A DNA stretch of 64,000 nucleotides from Hyposmocoma kahamanoa. Lineage: Eukaryota > Arthropoda > Insecta > Lepidoptera > Cosmopterigidae. The translations under genes and the position numbers were made by a program. The stretch is from positions 2,343,598 to 2,407,597 of the forward strand of contig NW_020653993.1 of NCBI RefSeq assembly GCF_003589595.1, in the 5' to 3' direction. Positions 20,013-31,260 of this stretch are shown piece after piece (the first letter of the stretch is position 1; each line of letters starts with the position of its first letter). The notes under the pieces are model-generated. The model made no database searches and was not told the origin of the DNA. It saw only the letters and a list, made by a program, of their open reading frames with translations.

Positions 20013-20400
20013 ATGGCATTAAAAAAATAAAAATAAATAAAATAAAAATAAAAAACTTTTATTTCGGACCAAAGTAATCCATATAAATTAGTAGGTTAGT
20101 AACATAACAACTTATAACTATGTTAGTTATTAGGGTTAGTACAATTACATAACTAAAAATTAATAAAATTAAAAATAAAATGAGACGGACCCGGCTGTCC
20201 AAGCGGCTCACCGATTCGCATGCAGTACAATGCAATTCGGTGAACCTCTGGAAAACTGCTGCATCCATCCTGTTTGCAATTAGCTTTAGGATCTTGTTAT
20301 TGCTTCCCCTCACCTTTGTACCACCGCTGCAGACATTTTGCGCATGATGGCATAAAAATCCTTAACAGCAGCATCCGCAAACATGCCAGATGAATATCTT
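20013..20400 (-). pseudogene. LINE C-terminal remnant with A-rich tail
   Basis: On the minus strand, about 20400 to 20200 encodes FYAIMRKMSAAVVQR and then NKILKLIANRMDAAVFQRF, resembling the end of a jockey-like polyprotein. A 3' UTR follows, then a tail of AAAATA units (20058-20013). Truncated at the 5' side and frameshifted. Family assignment is tentative. Confidence 0.5.
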
Positions 20401-20576
20401 ATTTTTCTATGATATTTATTTTATTTTGTGAAAATACTCCTTTATATTATCATTGATACAAAGATCAAATCGACCCAGTGGCAGTGTCTTCAGCCACGGT
20501 TTGGTATTACAGACACTGGTTCGCGTCCAGTAGGATTGAACGAATTTTTCTTTGTGTTTGTTCTGTCTTTGTATAA

Positions 20577-20846
20577 GCAGCAGTAGAGCTTCTTGAAAAA
20601 GGGTTCGTCAAGGACTACCACCTTATCTATTTCTACCGCCAAGCAGTAATGAGAGCATTACTCCGTTCCATTTTTGAAATTTTGAAGAGTGCAGTGCTTT
20701 GTGCCTCCGGGTGATGCAATATCAAGTGCCCCCCGGATCTTTGCGATTTCAGTCTCTGAGTGGCACTGCAACTGTCATGGATGGGCGTGTCGCTTCCCAA
20801 CAGGCGCATGACTTGTTCGTCTCGTCGTTTGATGTTATAAAAAAGA
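20577..20846 (+). mobile_element. family B retroposon, internally shortened
   Basis: Starts GCAGCAGTAGAGCTTCTTG and ends GATGTTATAAAAAAG. Part of the middle is missing. A tRNA-like B box (CTGGTTCGCGTCCAG) sits just upstream at about 20517. Confidence 0.75.
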
Positions 20847-21345
20847 AGTCACTCAGGTGCGAGAGCAACAGCTACGATATGGTGATTCCGCTGGTTCCTG
20901 TCTAACCGGATCGAGGGTATTCATGCACTAACCAATCATTCAAGCACCTAATTTTGTCTACATTCACCCGTTCTGTCTCTCTGTCATTTCCTTCTTTTCA
21001 GAACCCTTTTGCTTCACATTTTTATAAAAATTAAGTACAATATATACACTATGTCAAAAACATTTAGTAACTGAACAGAAGGAATTCTTCTTTAGGTTCG
21101 ATCTGTAGTAACATAGAAAAAAGGCAAAATAGTTATGTATATAATTCTGGAGATAAAAAAAAATCATTTAGCGTGAACGATGTACTTCTCATTTTATCGT
21201 TGCTAAATAAAATTGTTATTCATTTGCAGACGTCCTTTCAATGTCATATGTCCCGGTTTCTGAGCTTGAGGTTATTCGGTTTCATGTACTCAATATGTCT
21301 ATATGTACTCAATATGTCCTTGAAACATATATATAATATATATAT

Positions 21346-21384
21346 ATTACAAGAATATATATTATATATATATATTCTTGTAAT
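21346..21384. repeat. perfect AT-rich palindrome
   Basis: ATTACAAGAATATATA pairs with TATATATTCTTGTAAT around a (TA)n centre. It lies within a longer AT dinucleotide region from 21327. Confidence 0.8.
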
Positions 21385-21532
21385 TATTACGTTTTACAAT
21401 TTAACATTATATTTTAAATTTATACCACATATATTACAACTAGACTTTTACAAACTGATGACGAAGAACCTAGAAATATGTAGATTTGCGAGATTATATA
21501 AATTTAAAAAACTTTGTTTTATGAGATACCTA

Positions 21533-21732
21533 CTGACGGGACGAACAAGTCTCAAGTCAAAGACAAGCCAGCCCATAGCAGTTGCAGGGCCACTGCCACC
21601 GCGACAATCACCATGAGAAATAGCAATGTGCCTATAATTTCACCAGCACCCTTCAAAACCGGGACATAGTAATGTGAGCATTACTACTTGGCGGCAGAAA
21701 TAGGTAAGTTGACAGTACTTCCCTGGACGAGC
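21533..21732 (-). mobile_element. family B retroposon
   Basis: TGACGGGACGAACAAG at the left and TACTTCCCTGGACGAGC at the right. The hairpin region is partly deleted. Confidence 0.75.
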
Positions 21733-22290
21733 TTTTTTAAAACTAGGCCGACTATTCAACTGCACTTGCTATGCCATTAACTGAGGTTATGCAGCCATAA
21801 ATTCCCTTCACCGCGTAGTTCACAGTAGGTAGGTCACGCATAAGCTCGTATCTCTGGTGTCTATTCACAGAACAATAAATACATTAGAAGTGATTAGTTA
21901 GAGTAGGATACACGCCAACTGTAGGCATAGTTTCGCCTACTAGAGCTCTGTCAGACAGTTATAACCGCACCAAAAATATTACTCATGGTGGTATTTCATA
22001 TCATCGATAAATCTCATTTTAATAAATTTTCAATTTTCTGTTCATCGAATTGAATTTTGTAACATACAAAAGTAAACTTTATCCCAGAGCAATATGATCG
22101 AGTTTTATATTTTGGAAAACTAAGTAAACGTATCGAATTTTCCACGCTAGTAGCGAACAAAAGATAGCGAAAAAATGTTTCATGAGTGTTTTGTTAATTT
22201 TAAACTTAATTGATCGAAATAAAGTTCATATTGCAATGTGCGCGTTAAATAAGACATCGGCTGTCGAGAAGATACTACTTTCTATTCATT
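21733..22290. other. no gene; AACAATAAATAC motif near 21870
   Basis: CAGAACAATAAATACATTAG at about 21868 resembles the LTR-like ends at 4880 and 51080, without boundaries. The rest is AT-rich. Confidence 0.35.
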
Positions 22291-22299
22291 CAGATGTTA

Positions 22300-22560
22300 C
22301 TCGTTCGTCGTAGTTCAGTTACTGGCCGCAAGATGGCAGGGCGTAAAGCGATAAAACAGCGAAAAAAGGCAGGGATAAAACGTCGTAACTTGCAACGAAG
22401 GTATCGTTCTTTCAACGATATAGCGACTGGGTAAAGTTTTAACTATATTAAAAGTCCAGAATTTATTACATCTTTTTAAATTAAAAACTACGACCAATGA
22501 CTATCAAGATTTCATAGCGTTTATCATTTTTGTTTATATATGTACGGTTTGGAGAAAGCG
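22300..22560. repeat. family L repeat, copy 2
   Basis: Shares CTGGCCGCAAGATGGCAG, TTCAACGATATAG and ATCAAGATTTCATAG in order with 6385-6630. Confidence 0.7.
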
Positions 22561-23059
22561 GTTATTATAGTAATAGGCCTAAGGCCATTTTCTACTGTGT
22601 GTATGTGTTGGCCTAAATAGAATTAATATATTAGATACATTAGGCATACACACGTGTCCTAAATACGAGACTCTTTCTTTCTGACGGTTTGCCAAAATTT
22701 GAGTTTGTGGATTGACTCTCGTCATGACTTCTTTAATGGTAAGAAAATGCTTATATTTCAAAAGCTCCTAAAAGTTTCACAAGTACTTTAACTATTCAAG
22801 ACCTTAAAGCTGTAACTCCAAAGTGTTTTAATAAAGAAACATACTCCGTTTCAAGTTACACAGTTATAACGTACTAATTGCCAGTTTCAAATGTTCACAA
22901 CCTGCCTAATTGCTATTATAATAGAGTAAGGTATAATCTTCTAGATTAATAGACTTGTTGTTTGAACGCGTTTGGATTATTTATAAAATTTATTTATAGC
23001 AGTAAATCAATGTTTTAAACCAGTTTTGTATTTAGTAGCTGACCGTTCAAATTACTTCA
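22561..23059. other. no gene seen
   Basis: AT-rich, with no shared repeat and no sustained frame. Confidence 0.4.
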
Positions 23060-23108
23060 CGGCGGTTTTCCACCGGCAAGGCGAGACAAGACGAGGCGAA
23101 ACGAGAAT

Positions 23109-23230
23109 GGTGAAATTACAGGCACATGGGAATTGGATATATTTTACTTTATGATATGATATAGGCTTGTCGCTTACTACCAGGCGCACGACTTGTTCGT
23201 CCCGTTGTCGCGTGGTATTATAAAAAAAAT
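23109..23230 (+). mobile_element. family B insertion in the long-TIR element
   Basis: Comparison with the empty arm in the copy near 40450 shows the insertion interrupts GAGAATTGAAAT. It begins in the middle of the family (GGTGAAATTACAGGC) and ends TATTATAAAAAAAAT. AAT is present on both sides. A missing 5' part with a retained A-rich 3' end is the signature of retroposition. Confidence 0.85.
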
Positions 23231-23739
23231 AATTGAAATATTGCCGGCCTATTTCCACTATAAAATTGCCATTAATAAGCTCGTGCTCGTGTGGTTGGGG
23301 ATAGGGAAACTGTTCAGTTCGTCTAGCGATAAACACACGACTGAAGTAACATGTTCCTTAAATTGTTATTATGAAATATGTTAACGGAAGAAGAATCAGA
23401 TGAAGCTATCTTTTTTTAATCTCAATTCGTACGTATTCTACAATCTCGCGAGTGATAGTAACAGCCATCGCGAGCTCGCGCGAGCAATCGTGTTTCCGTT
23501 GCAGAATATAATAGTCCATTGAACAGTTATTGGTAGTCATAGCTACCAGTATCTGTCAAATACTTCATTTTCGGTCGAACGTCTCTGGTAGGTATAGTGT
23601 TAAACATGTTGCCTAGCAGAACGATGTAAAATAAAAACTCTTATATTTTTAAACGATTACGTATCACTTTATTTTTTTACACAAGCGTACACTTTTGCGG
23701 CACAACATAGACTGAGTCTCAGAAAACTTAATGCTATTT

Positions 23740-23847
23740 TTGGTGGCGGCACCCTACTTTACAATCGCCATTTTAACTGGTCTATGATTGCTCAGTTCAC
23801 TGATTGGTCGAAGTCACTGATTGGTCAAATCCAGCTGCCGCCACCAA
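23740..23847. repeat. 108-bp block bounded by a perfect 12-bp inverted repeat
   Basis: TTGGTGGCGGCA at 23740-23751 is matched by TGCCGCCACCAA at 23836-23847. Inside, TCACTGATTGGTC occurs twice, 17 bp apart (23797, 23814), each containing an inverted CCAAT. Confidence 0.6.
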
Positions 23848-25233
23848 CAATCGATTTACCAACTGTATCTTATAAAAATCAATTGAGTTACTTATTATAC
23901 ATTCATTTGATAATTTGCTATTAAATAACGGAATGCAGCACCTTAATAAATTAGTTTATTTTATACAATTTTCTTACGTATTTTAGATATTATAATATTA
24001 AGCTAACAATAGTTACCAGTAAATTACAGTACCCGATTGGTGAACTGTTTTATAAATATCTTTGGTGTTACCACACGTATTAACACCAAATTTTTAGTAG
24101 TATTTTACTGTTTATTACTCGATATCCTAGTATAACAAAAAGTAAGCACGATGCATCCCTATAACAAAAAAAATGTGAAAAAAATCTTTGGCAGGATAGT
24201 TGACGTTTAGTGTTTGATGAAGACTTTAATTGTGATAGATGTCATTATTAATTAATTTCTGTAATTATTACCTATCAAAATTATCGTCAGGATGTGCTTT
24301 TTCAGACGGTGTTAAAACTTTAACATCTGATATATTATTGAAATCACAATCTTTTTGGAAAAAAGGTCATCAAAGTAGAGGTCATTGCACCTAGTGATTG
24401 TTTTTTGGAAAAAACTTATTCATTATTATAATAATTTTTGGAGTAAAATATCACTCAAACACATAACTTTATTCAATGTTGGTTGTGTTAAAACCTTTTT
24501 TAGGTCCTTACATTGTAAGTTGTGATAGGATTCGTCCATTTTGCGAAATTTTAATACATAAATTTCTCAGAAGTGTTCAGTTTACTCAGAAATTAACAAA
24601 TAAGTCGTCGTATTACAATCATAACTGTAGTCTAAACAAAAGCTACTTAACTGCTCTTACCGCCCATGTTATTTTTTTTACGGTAGCTTAACAGGTTCTT
24701 GAGTTTCAAGTGTTTATATTATACGTGGCTTGTCGCCACCAGTAATGTAAACAATAAAAAAAGGTACCAACTGATTAGAAAAGTGACAGGTATCAAATAT
24801 CACGCGCGCCGACGATCTAGTAGCTATGTATGTAACTAACATCAATAAATTTTTAAATTTTCACCTCGCCCGTCCTCGTCAATCCACACTATTTCTACCG
24901 AAGATGCGCTGGGAGAGAATTAAAATTTATATGGCAAAATTTCAATTCTCGTCTCGCCTCGCCGATGGAAAAGCACCTTTAGGCAGTAATGCGGCGGGAG
25001 CGGGTGTTTTCCTCTCGATTAGGTCATTCCGCATTTCTATCTCATGGTCCAAATAGCATTAAAGTACTAACTACAGGTTGGGGTGCACGAAAGAAGCCTC
25101 CCTGCAATGGCGTACGAATACTGTTCCTTGTACGTCTGGCGCACTCTGGGTAACAATCGGCGAGCGATATATGTAGTTTAGGTCATCCATACGTTAAGAA
25201 GTAGACTACAAAGACATGACACTACAAGCCAAA

Positions 25234-25455
25234 GAGCCTCGGTGTCCGAACGGTTACCATGCGGAACTGCCACGTAGAGGTCCCCGGGTTCGGGTCGAGG
25301 GTTCGATTCCCGGGCCCGGAGAAATATTTATATGGCCTACGTTTATTTTTCTCGTGAGTTTGTGATTGTCTATGTGTGTGGTCATGGCATCCGCGACACA
25401 GGGTTTCCCTAGTGCGGGGCTATGTTGAGTATGTGCGCTATTATTATTATTATTC
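25234..25455 (+). mobile_element. SINE family A, full length
   Basis: tRNA-like head GTGTCCGAACGGTTACCATG (A box) and GGTTCGATTCCCGGGCCCGG (B box), with a local duplication CCCCGGGTTCGGGTCGAGG just before the B box. Body TTTCCCTAGTGCGGGGCTA, tail (ATT)n. Confidence 0.85.
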
Positions 25456-25599
25456 TATCAAGGGAAGGCCCAATGTGAAAGGGAGAAGAATGTATCTTGT
25501 CAACCAAGAACGTTTAATAAATACCCAACTTGGGCTGAATTGAAATTCAGCCTGTAATTTCAGAAAATATAGGTTGGGTGCCTAAATTTCTGAAGATCG

Positions 25600-25851
25600 T
25601 ATCTCATTCTCAATCACCTCATAATGACCATCCTCGCCGGTGAGGACGCTGAGCCCCCATTTTAGCACACACAGTAGAATCTTCTCTATAGCACGCTCTT
25701 CTAGTGGAGAGCCGAGATCCGTGCCCACTTAGGCGCCCTCAGGTGCGCCACTTAGTTATAGTTTATTTTTAAAGGGTTAAGAGCCTACAGCTCGCCCATT
25801 CATCCGATGGCACGGTGAAGGCAAACAGCAAAGTGTCCTTCAAAAAAAAAA
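25600..25851 (+). mobile_element. poly(A)-ended retroposon fragment
   Basis: GC-richer sequence with GTGAGGACGCTGAGCCCCC and CACTTAGGCGCCCTCAGGTG, ending GTGTCCTTC plus ten A residues at 25842-25851. Looks like a LINE 3' UTR; the 5' end is not defined. Confidence 0.5.
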
Positions 25852-25893
25852 TTGTATTCGCCTGATCTGAGTGTATATTAATAACTAATTAGT

Positions 25894-26187
25894 ATTTTTT
25901 TTATAATACTAAGTGACGGGACGAACAAGTCGTGTGCCTGATGGTAAGCGTCACGCCTGTCCCTAACAGTTGCAGTGTCACTCAGACCTTTAAATCACAA
26001 AGATCTGAGAGGCACTGCCACTACGCCCGACACCCTGAGACATAAGTTGATAAGTCTCACTCACTAGCACCCTTACCCTTCGAAACCGGAACGCAGTAAT
26101 GTGAGCATGCTTGGCGGCAGAAATAGGTAAGGCGGCAGTACGTCTCTGGACGAACTCCTTCACAAGGAGCTCTACTGCTGCTAAAAT
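25894..26187 (-). mobile_element. family B retroposon, full length
   Basis: From the A-rich end (TTTTTTTTATAATAC) to CTCTACTGCTGCTAAAAT. The hairpin block AGACCTTTAAATCACAAAGA and the GTAATGTGAGCATGC block are present. One of the two best copies for building a consensus. Confidence 0.85.
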
Positions 26188-26370
26188 CACTAATCCATGG
26201 ATCATTTCTGCCTAGCCCCCTCTGACATAAATATGTGAAATACCATAAATGTGACGGGGACAGGGACTTTTTGATACGTACATGGTGAATGGTCAAATGA
26301 CTGTGCTTGGATTCGACTTAAACGAATGATTTTCTCATTCGTAAAATTAGTATAAGTAACATTGACATAA

Positions 26371-26550
26371 CTGCCTCCGTGGCCGGACGGTTACCATGCC
26401 GGACTGCCACGCAGAGGTCCCAGGTTCGATTCCCGGGCCGGGAGAAATGTTTGTATTGTGTAATTTGTGGTTGTCTATGTGTGTGTCCATGGCACCCGCG
26501 ACACAGGGTTTCCCTAGTGCGGGGCTATGTTGAGTGTGTGCGTTATTATA
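26371..26550 (+). mobile_element. SINE family A, nearly full length
   Basis: Head CTCCGTGGCCGGACGGTTAC, B box GGTTCGATTCCCGGGCCGG, body as at 25234, short TTATTATA tail. About 35 bp of the TGGCCTACATTTATTTC block are missing. Confidence 0.85.
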
Positions 26551-26705
26551 TTCAAAATGTCACATTGCTAATACGACTACTATTTCGTTACCTTCAATGA
26601 ACACTACGCATTTTCAGTTATTTTTGTAAACAGCCATATTTATTTACTGACATTGCTCCCCGAATTTAGTGAAAAAAAAAGAAACAGGAAAATTCCAAAC
26701 TCAAA

Positions 26706-26816
26706 GTTTTAAATCACAAAGATGTCAGGGACACTGCCACGTAAGTTGATAAGTCAAAACCGGAACGCAGTAATGCCGACATTACTGCTTGGCGGCAAGA
26801 ATAGGTAAGGTGGCTC
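26706..26816 (-). mobile_element. family B, internally deleted
   Basis: AAATCACAAAGATGTCAGGG is joined directly to later parts of the family, ending GCGGCAAGAATAGGTAAGG. Confidence 0.7.
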
Positions 26817-27124
26817 TAATAATAGTAATACTAAATTATAATTACATATACGCAATTACTTCATCTAAGGTTAATTGTACGCCATAACATTGTCCCTGTC
26901 TATCTACCCGAGAGATAGGGCTTTCTGGAGAGACTACGGGCTTGCTCTTAAGACCAGTGAACGGCGGATGTCCCAGACAAACCCTCCGCCAGAGATACGC
27001 CTTCACGAACGTCTCTGACGGAACCGGACTTGGGTATGAACTCCGGTGTTTGTGGTTAGCTGCAGGGAAGAACACGTTTGTCTGCCCGGGTGGTGTGCGG
27101 CCGGGGCGTTCGCCCGCGCGCATC

Positions 27125-27292
27125 TAGCGCGTCTTAAAAGCGCGCTAGTTGAGGGCCCGAGGTTAGGAGGCGCACGGGGCACGTGAGTTGCCTTTTAATT
27201 CGGTAGCTATGTCCGGACATTGTCGCAGGTCACTGCTACTTGGCATCTCCGGCACTAGCCCGGCGAGCTAGCGGAGGATGAGCTAGACATCT
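27125..27292 (-). repeat. GC-rich family H, copy 1
   Basis: Minus strand shares CTAGCTC, GGGCTAGTGCCGGAG and TGTCCGGACATAGCTACCG with 37405-37510. It may be a LINE 5' region, since a 94-codon minus frame (27123-26842) follows it, but that frame has no recognised domain. Confidence 0.55.
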
Positions 27293-27334
27293 TTACTTTA
27301 CTGAAGTTGTAAGGTTCCTGTGCGCGAACAGGTT

Positions 27335-27668
27335 ATAGTTCCCTTCTCGTATACTCTATGGGTTGGTAGGGATTTATTGCAAACCAAATTTCTCGATCGC
27401 ATAATTTCACGAAATTCAGCCGTTAAGCGGCCAGCTCGATCATGTGATTTAACACCGCTGGAATATTTTTCATGGGGTTATGTTAAAAAACAGAGTCTAT
27501 ACGGAGCCAATCTAATCGATTGCAGCCTTAAAACTCAAAATTCGTGTAGTGAATAACGAAATAGATCCACCGTTTTGTCAAAAAGAGATTAAAAACTTTG
27601 ATGAAAGTATCGACATCTGTAGCTGTGGTCGTGGTGGACATTTATTAGATATCATTTTTCATTCATAA
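27335..27668 (+). pseudogene. mariner-type transposase C-terminal remnant
   Basis: The first frame holds RIISRNSAVKRPARSCDLTP followed by LEYFSWGYVK. CDLTPL carries the last catalytic aspartate of the DDE/D triad in Tc1/mariner transposases. After a frameshift near 27515, another frame gives CSCGRGGHLLDIIFHS and a stop, matching the usual C-terminus (RGGHLPD-like). N-terminal helix-turn-helix and the first two acidic residues are missing, and no TIRs were found. Dead. Confidence 0.75.
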
Positions 27669-28070
27669 TTGCCAAACCCTACCTTTTTTAATACAAGAAA
27701 TATTTAAATCATTGTCATCTGAATTTATTGTTTTATTTTGATTTACAAAACAAGGTTCTTGTTGATAAACCCTTTATAATCCGCTAGAATTTGGTAGATA
27801 ATTATTGTAGCAAGGTAGAGCGGAAACATGAATCATGTTTAATATAAACAGTCTGATTAGGGTTATTATTTTTCTTCTTCATAAAAAATATTTTCCTTAA
27901 GTATATTTTTAGAGAAGGCCAGAGGGGTAAACAAATAGGGTCGACAGCTACCTCGTATTTTTATCGTAAACAATTTTGTTTTAAAGAAAACTTTTTATTT
28001 TTTTAATGTCTTAGATTAACACAACAATGATATAATAAATACAGTGGTAACATTATTAAGAGCATTCGCA
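27669..28070. other. no gene seen
   Basis: AT-rich, unassigned. Confidence 0.4.
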
Positions 28071-28072
28071 CA

Positions 28073-28196
28073 CTACGTCCCATTCGTAACAAGTTCTGAA
28101 TCCGAGAAATTACTGTTCGAAATATCACAAGGATCGTTTTATCTCTAAGTGTACAAGAGTTATTCGTAATGTCCCGGATTCGAATGGGACTTAGTA
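28073..28196. mobile_element. family F short foldback
   Basis: ACTACGTCCCATTCG near the left end is mirrored by CGAATGGGACTTAGTAG at the right end. Interior CTGAATCCGAGAAATTACTG and TTTTATCTCTAAGTGTACAA match 49825-49930 and, reversed, 30395-30478. Confidence 0.7.
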
Positions 28197-28262
28197 GTTT
28201 TTAAAATGCACTTTCGGCCTTCATAAATAAAATAGATTCGCATTATAGCCCCGAGATCTAAA

Positions 28263-28272
28263 NNNNNNNNNN
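28263..28272. other. assembly gap of 10 N
   Basis: Ten undetermined bases. A fixed short N run usually marks a gap of unknown length, so distances across it are uncertain. Confidence 0.95.
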
Positions 28273-28317
28273 GAGTCGTTGTGAATATCTAGTCGGTCAC
28301 TATATTCATTTACCAAT

Positions 28318-28461
28318 TTATATCGCGTATATTACTTTTTTCAAACAAACCAACGTTTCGGAACGCAGTAATGTTGACATTGATAGTTGGCGGCAGAAAT
28401 AGGTAAGGTGGCAGTACTTCCCTGGATGAACTCTTTCACAAGGACCTCTACTGCTACTAAA
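28318..28461 (-). mobile_element. family D end followed by a family B fragment
   Basis: ATATCGCGTATATT...CAAACAAACCAACGTTTCGG (family D arm) runs straight into GAACGCAGTAATGTTGACAT (family B, minus, 28361-28461). Confidence 0.7.
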
Positions 28462-28464
28462 CTT

Positions 28465-28922
28465 ACTTACGAAAGTACTAAGTACACTAATAAGTAGGTG
28501 TGAAGACACACAGTAGTGTTTAAAAGCTTTTACTCCCGTTTTCAAATGTTAGTACAATGCAAAGCAAAAGTCTTTTTAGAGTTTTTTTTTAGGTACACTT
28601 TTGTGTATGAATAACGTTTTTGTAATATACGTTTCGTTCGTAATGTGATGAAGCTATAGACAAACCAACCGCAATGTAATGTAATTTATTCTGTATGAAA
28701 ATAAATCCGCCACAAAACTGCTGCGGTTTGAAACCACTCGTTGCACTTTTAAATGGTATGGCTTTCAAATTACAAACTTCTGTCTTTCGTAACTTTAATT
28801 TGTAACAAAAATAATAAATAGGACTTTATTCATCAAACACGCACATAATTATATAGAATAGAAAATCACATGATGTTCTTACACTACTCTGACTTCTATC
28901 ACTATTTTTTTTTTATTGTACT
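28465..28922. other. no gene seen
   Basis: AT-rich, unassigned. Confidence 0.4.
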
Positions 28923-29125
28923 TGACCGTACGTATTGACCGTGTACGCAATACAATGCTGCGTTCGATGACTGACATTGCTGATGTGGAGAGCAAAACAG
29001 CCAGGCTCAAATGGGACTAGGTGGGCCACGTTAGCCGGATGCAATCTGAGAAGTGGCCGAACGTCGTCACTAGGGTGTCCGAGGATGGAAAGAGACGGCG
29101 TGTTCGAGATGGCGTGTTTGGCCGA
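28923..29125 (+). pseudogene. RTE-like LINE C-terminal remnant
   Basis: Translation gives RVRNTMLRSMTDIADVES, then LKWD, a stop, and VGHVSRMQSEKWPNV. This is the region after the reverse transcriptase in RTE/CR1-like LINEs, where LKWxWAGHVxRM is usual; a stop replaces the Trp. Only the tail remains. Confidence 0.7.
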
Positions 29126-29129
29126 GAAT

Positions 29130-30120
29130 ACGTTGGTGATCTTGTTTCCCTATCCCTATTTACATCGAATAAGAGACAGACATATATACAAACGGCTCAA
29201 GAGTACGTACTTCGCGTGCCCGAAGTAAGTTAAATTCACTTAGTTGTCGCTGCTACACTTCAGAACGCGCTCGACCGTTATCGTAAATAAACACCAGTCG
29301 AAAACGCAAAAGATGCATAATTGTGCCATTATGAGCTGCAAAAGCACCGTAACTGTGGGTAAACGGGTAAACAGGGACGGTTCTTTCCAAGGGCAAGGAT
29401 GATTTTGTAATCAGAAGATGCATAATTTATTTTAAAAACAATTATTTTGGTTTTGTATGAATTTCAAGAAAACAAATATGCAACCGAGTGTAAGCCTCGT
29501 GATTTGTAATACATTGCGGCCTTTACTTGGTACGATATATTTGTGATCCTTTGTTAGTACGTCATGAGCATCGAACGAACGCTCTTTTACATAATGCATT
29601 CAGTTTCGTGACACGGCCGCTTGTACATTTCTTTGGTCAAATTTTACATTTAGTGATGTATACGTTAGGCAACACTGTTCTCGATTCTGATCGATTTTGA
29701 AAACAAAGGGACGAAAATTATTATGACCTTAGCAATATTATAAAAATATTCTATAACTCCTTTGTTATAACGTTTAGTAACGTTTCGTTTTAACATTAAT
29801 ATAATTATATAACACAAGATATATGCATCGATACGGATCAGTCTTTAAATTTGAAAAAATCGTTAACCGAACAAAATGATTTTTCCAAGAGCCATTTGCG
29901 CAGTTCTCTTTGAAACTGATCTAAGGATATGATTTAATATGACACGGTAGCTTATTAGAAATCTTTCCACACATTGCATAACAGTTGTTTTGGAAGCATT
30001 TAGTCTTAGAAATTGTGCCTAGTACTACTCTATCGGGGTTTCTTAAGCTTCTAGCAGTACGTCTTTAGCGAGTACAAATTTATTAGTCTTTTCAAATATA
30101 CTGGCATCGAGTGTGTATAA
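29130..30120. other. no gene seen
   Basis: AT-rich, with no sustained frame and no shared repeat recognised. Confidence 0.4.
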
Positions 30121-30124
30121 AGAG

Positions 30125-30275
30125 GGCAGAGTTAATGTTTTTAGCGTTTTAAAATGGAGGCGACATGATACATCTAGCGCTAAGTTGCAGATGGCTCAAG
30201 AGTGGTGGGAGATCATCAAAGACAGGGTGCAATGGCGGATTTTGGGGGAGATCTTTGCCCAGCGGTAGGACATAA
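30125..30275 (+). pseudogene. RTE-like LINE 3' remnant
   Basis: One frame gives MAQEWWEIIKDRVQWR and LGEIFAQR before a stop. This matches the final residues of RTE-like polyproteins, with the typical nucleotide ending TTTGCCCAGCGGTAGGACAT. Confidence 0.6.
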
Positions 30276-30339
30276 AAGAATAATAAAAAATCTTATAAAT
30301 AAGAAACCATGGTAGCCTAAGCGACTTAGAGCACTGCAG

Positions 30340-30672
30340 CCGATTCAAATTCATTCCGAATCCAAGACTATATAGATCTAGACTAGAAAACACGGACCCA
30401 CTTCGAATATCACTTATACACCTAGAGATAAAACGATCCCTGTGATATTTCAGATCGTTATTTCTCGGATGCGGAACTGGGGGTCTACTCTCAAATAAGT
30501 AATATTCGACAAAATTAAAAGACAAGTATCAAGTATGAAGCTTCATTCGCATCACGCGTCTTTTCATTTGGTCAAGTATTGCTTATTTGGCAGTAATTGT
30601 TTCGGACGGATGTCGGACGGAGATCGAGAGTAGACCCCCTGATACGAATCGAACGTAGTGAGCAAACGCTCT
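30340..30672. mobile_element. family F element containing palindromic element E
   Basis: The palindrome 30479-30639 has ends GGGGGTCTACTCTC and GAGAGTAGACCCCC. To its left, reversed, is the F block (TTTCTCGGATGCGGAACT). To its right is ACGAATCGAACGTAGTGAG, the F terminus. The same E/F junction occurs at 49824/49825, so E and F travel together or E inserts at one preferred spot. Confidence 0.65.
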
Positions 30673-30780
30673 AATGGTTTGACCTACTGCATCTCAAGCA
30701 GATGTCGTGGGTTCGAATTCGGGATCGCACCTCAAAGTGTCTCGGAATTTATGTGCGACATCTAATTTGAAATTTACAAT
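30669..30780 (+). mobile_element. SINE family K head
   Basis: CTAATGGTTTGACCTACTGC, B box GGGTTCGAATTCGGGATCGC and TGTGCGACATCTAATTTGAA. It breaks off into family C. Confidence 0.75.
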
Positions 30781-31260
30781 GACCGATCCGTGGCCGGATC
30801 GAAGGAATTTTTTCTAAGTGTTCGTTCTACTTCTTTTACCTTTAATCTTTGTATTTAATAATTATAACAAACTAGTGGAGTAATTTCAGAAAAGAAATTG
30901 AATACCAATTCAATAAAAATTTAATTACAATTACCAGCGACATCCCTAGCCAGGACTGGTAGCTGTAAAGGTGTCTAAATGGGTGACGAAATACTTTCAT
31001 AGATTTCTCATAGATGGAGCTACGGCTAGATAGTCGTTGAAAAACCAATCCGACAATAAGCACATAGAAAAATTCATGAGGTCCGCTGATTCGTTCCGTG
31101 GCTTAGTTGGTATAGCACGGTTTGCTTACGAAACGCCGGTTCGAATCCGGCCGGATCGAAGTAGTAGAGTAATTTCCGAAAAAATAGTTGAGTATCTATT
31201 CAATAATAATTTATTTACCATGAACATTTCGGTGAAGGAAAATATCGCGTAGCAACCCTA
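30781..31260 (+). mobile_element. family C element, long copy
   Basis: Carries CCGGATCGAAGGAATTTTTT at the left, the body (GCTGTAAAGGTGTC, TTCATAGATTTCTCATAGAT, GTCGTTGAAAAACCAAT), the tRNA-like part (GTGGCTTAGTTGGTATAGC, GGTTCGAATCCGGCCGGATC), and a trailing SINE K body piece at 31224 (TTTCGGTGAAGGAAAATATC). Parts of two units seem fused. Confidence 0.65.

Larger units (their letters stand above)
23060..24978. mobile_element. long-TIR DNA element, about 1.9 kb
   Basis: The left end (TTTTCCACCGGCAAGGCGAG) and right end (CTCGCCGATGGAAAAGCACC) are inverted. Comparison with 39496-40500 shows both ends are conserved for over 100 bp, including AATATGTTAACGGAAGAA on the left and GCGCATCTTCGG (reverse) on the right. 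The middle has CGCGAGCTCGCGCGAGCAAT near 23471, as in the other copy. There is no transposase frame. It contains a family B insertion at 23109 and a small TIR insertion at 23740. Confidence 0.75.

Noticed and set aside
21173..21616. 147-codon plus-strand frame
   Set aside because: Driven by AT repeats and the palindrome at 21346; hydrophobic composition follows from base composition, and it ends in family B.
25234..25320. possible tRNA gene
   Set aside because: A and B boxes are good, but the sequence continues into a repeated SINE body with (ATT)n tail, and the acceptor stem does not close. The same applies at 12985, 30669, 37600, 46800 and 48783.
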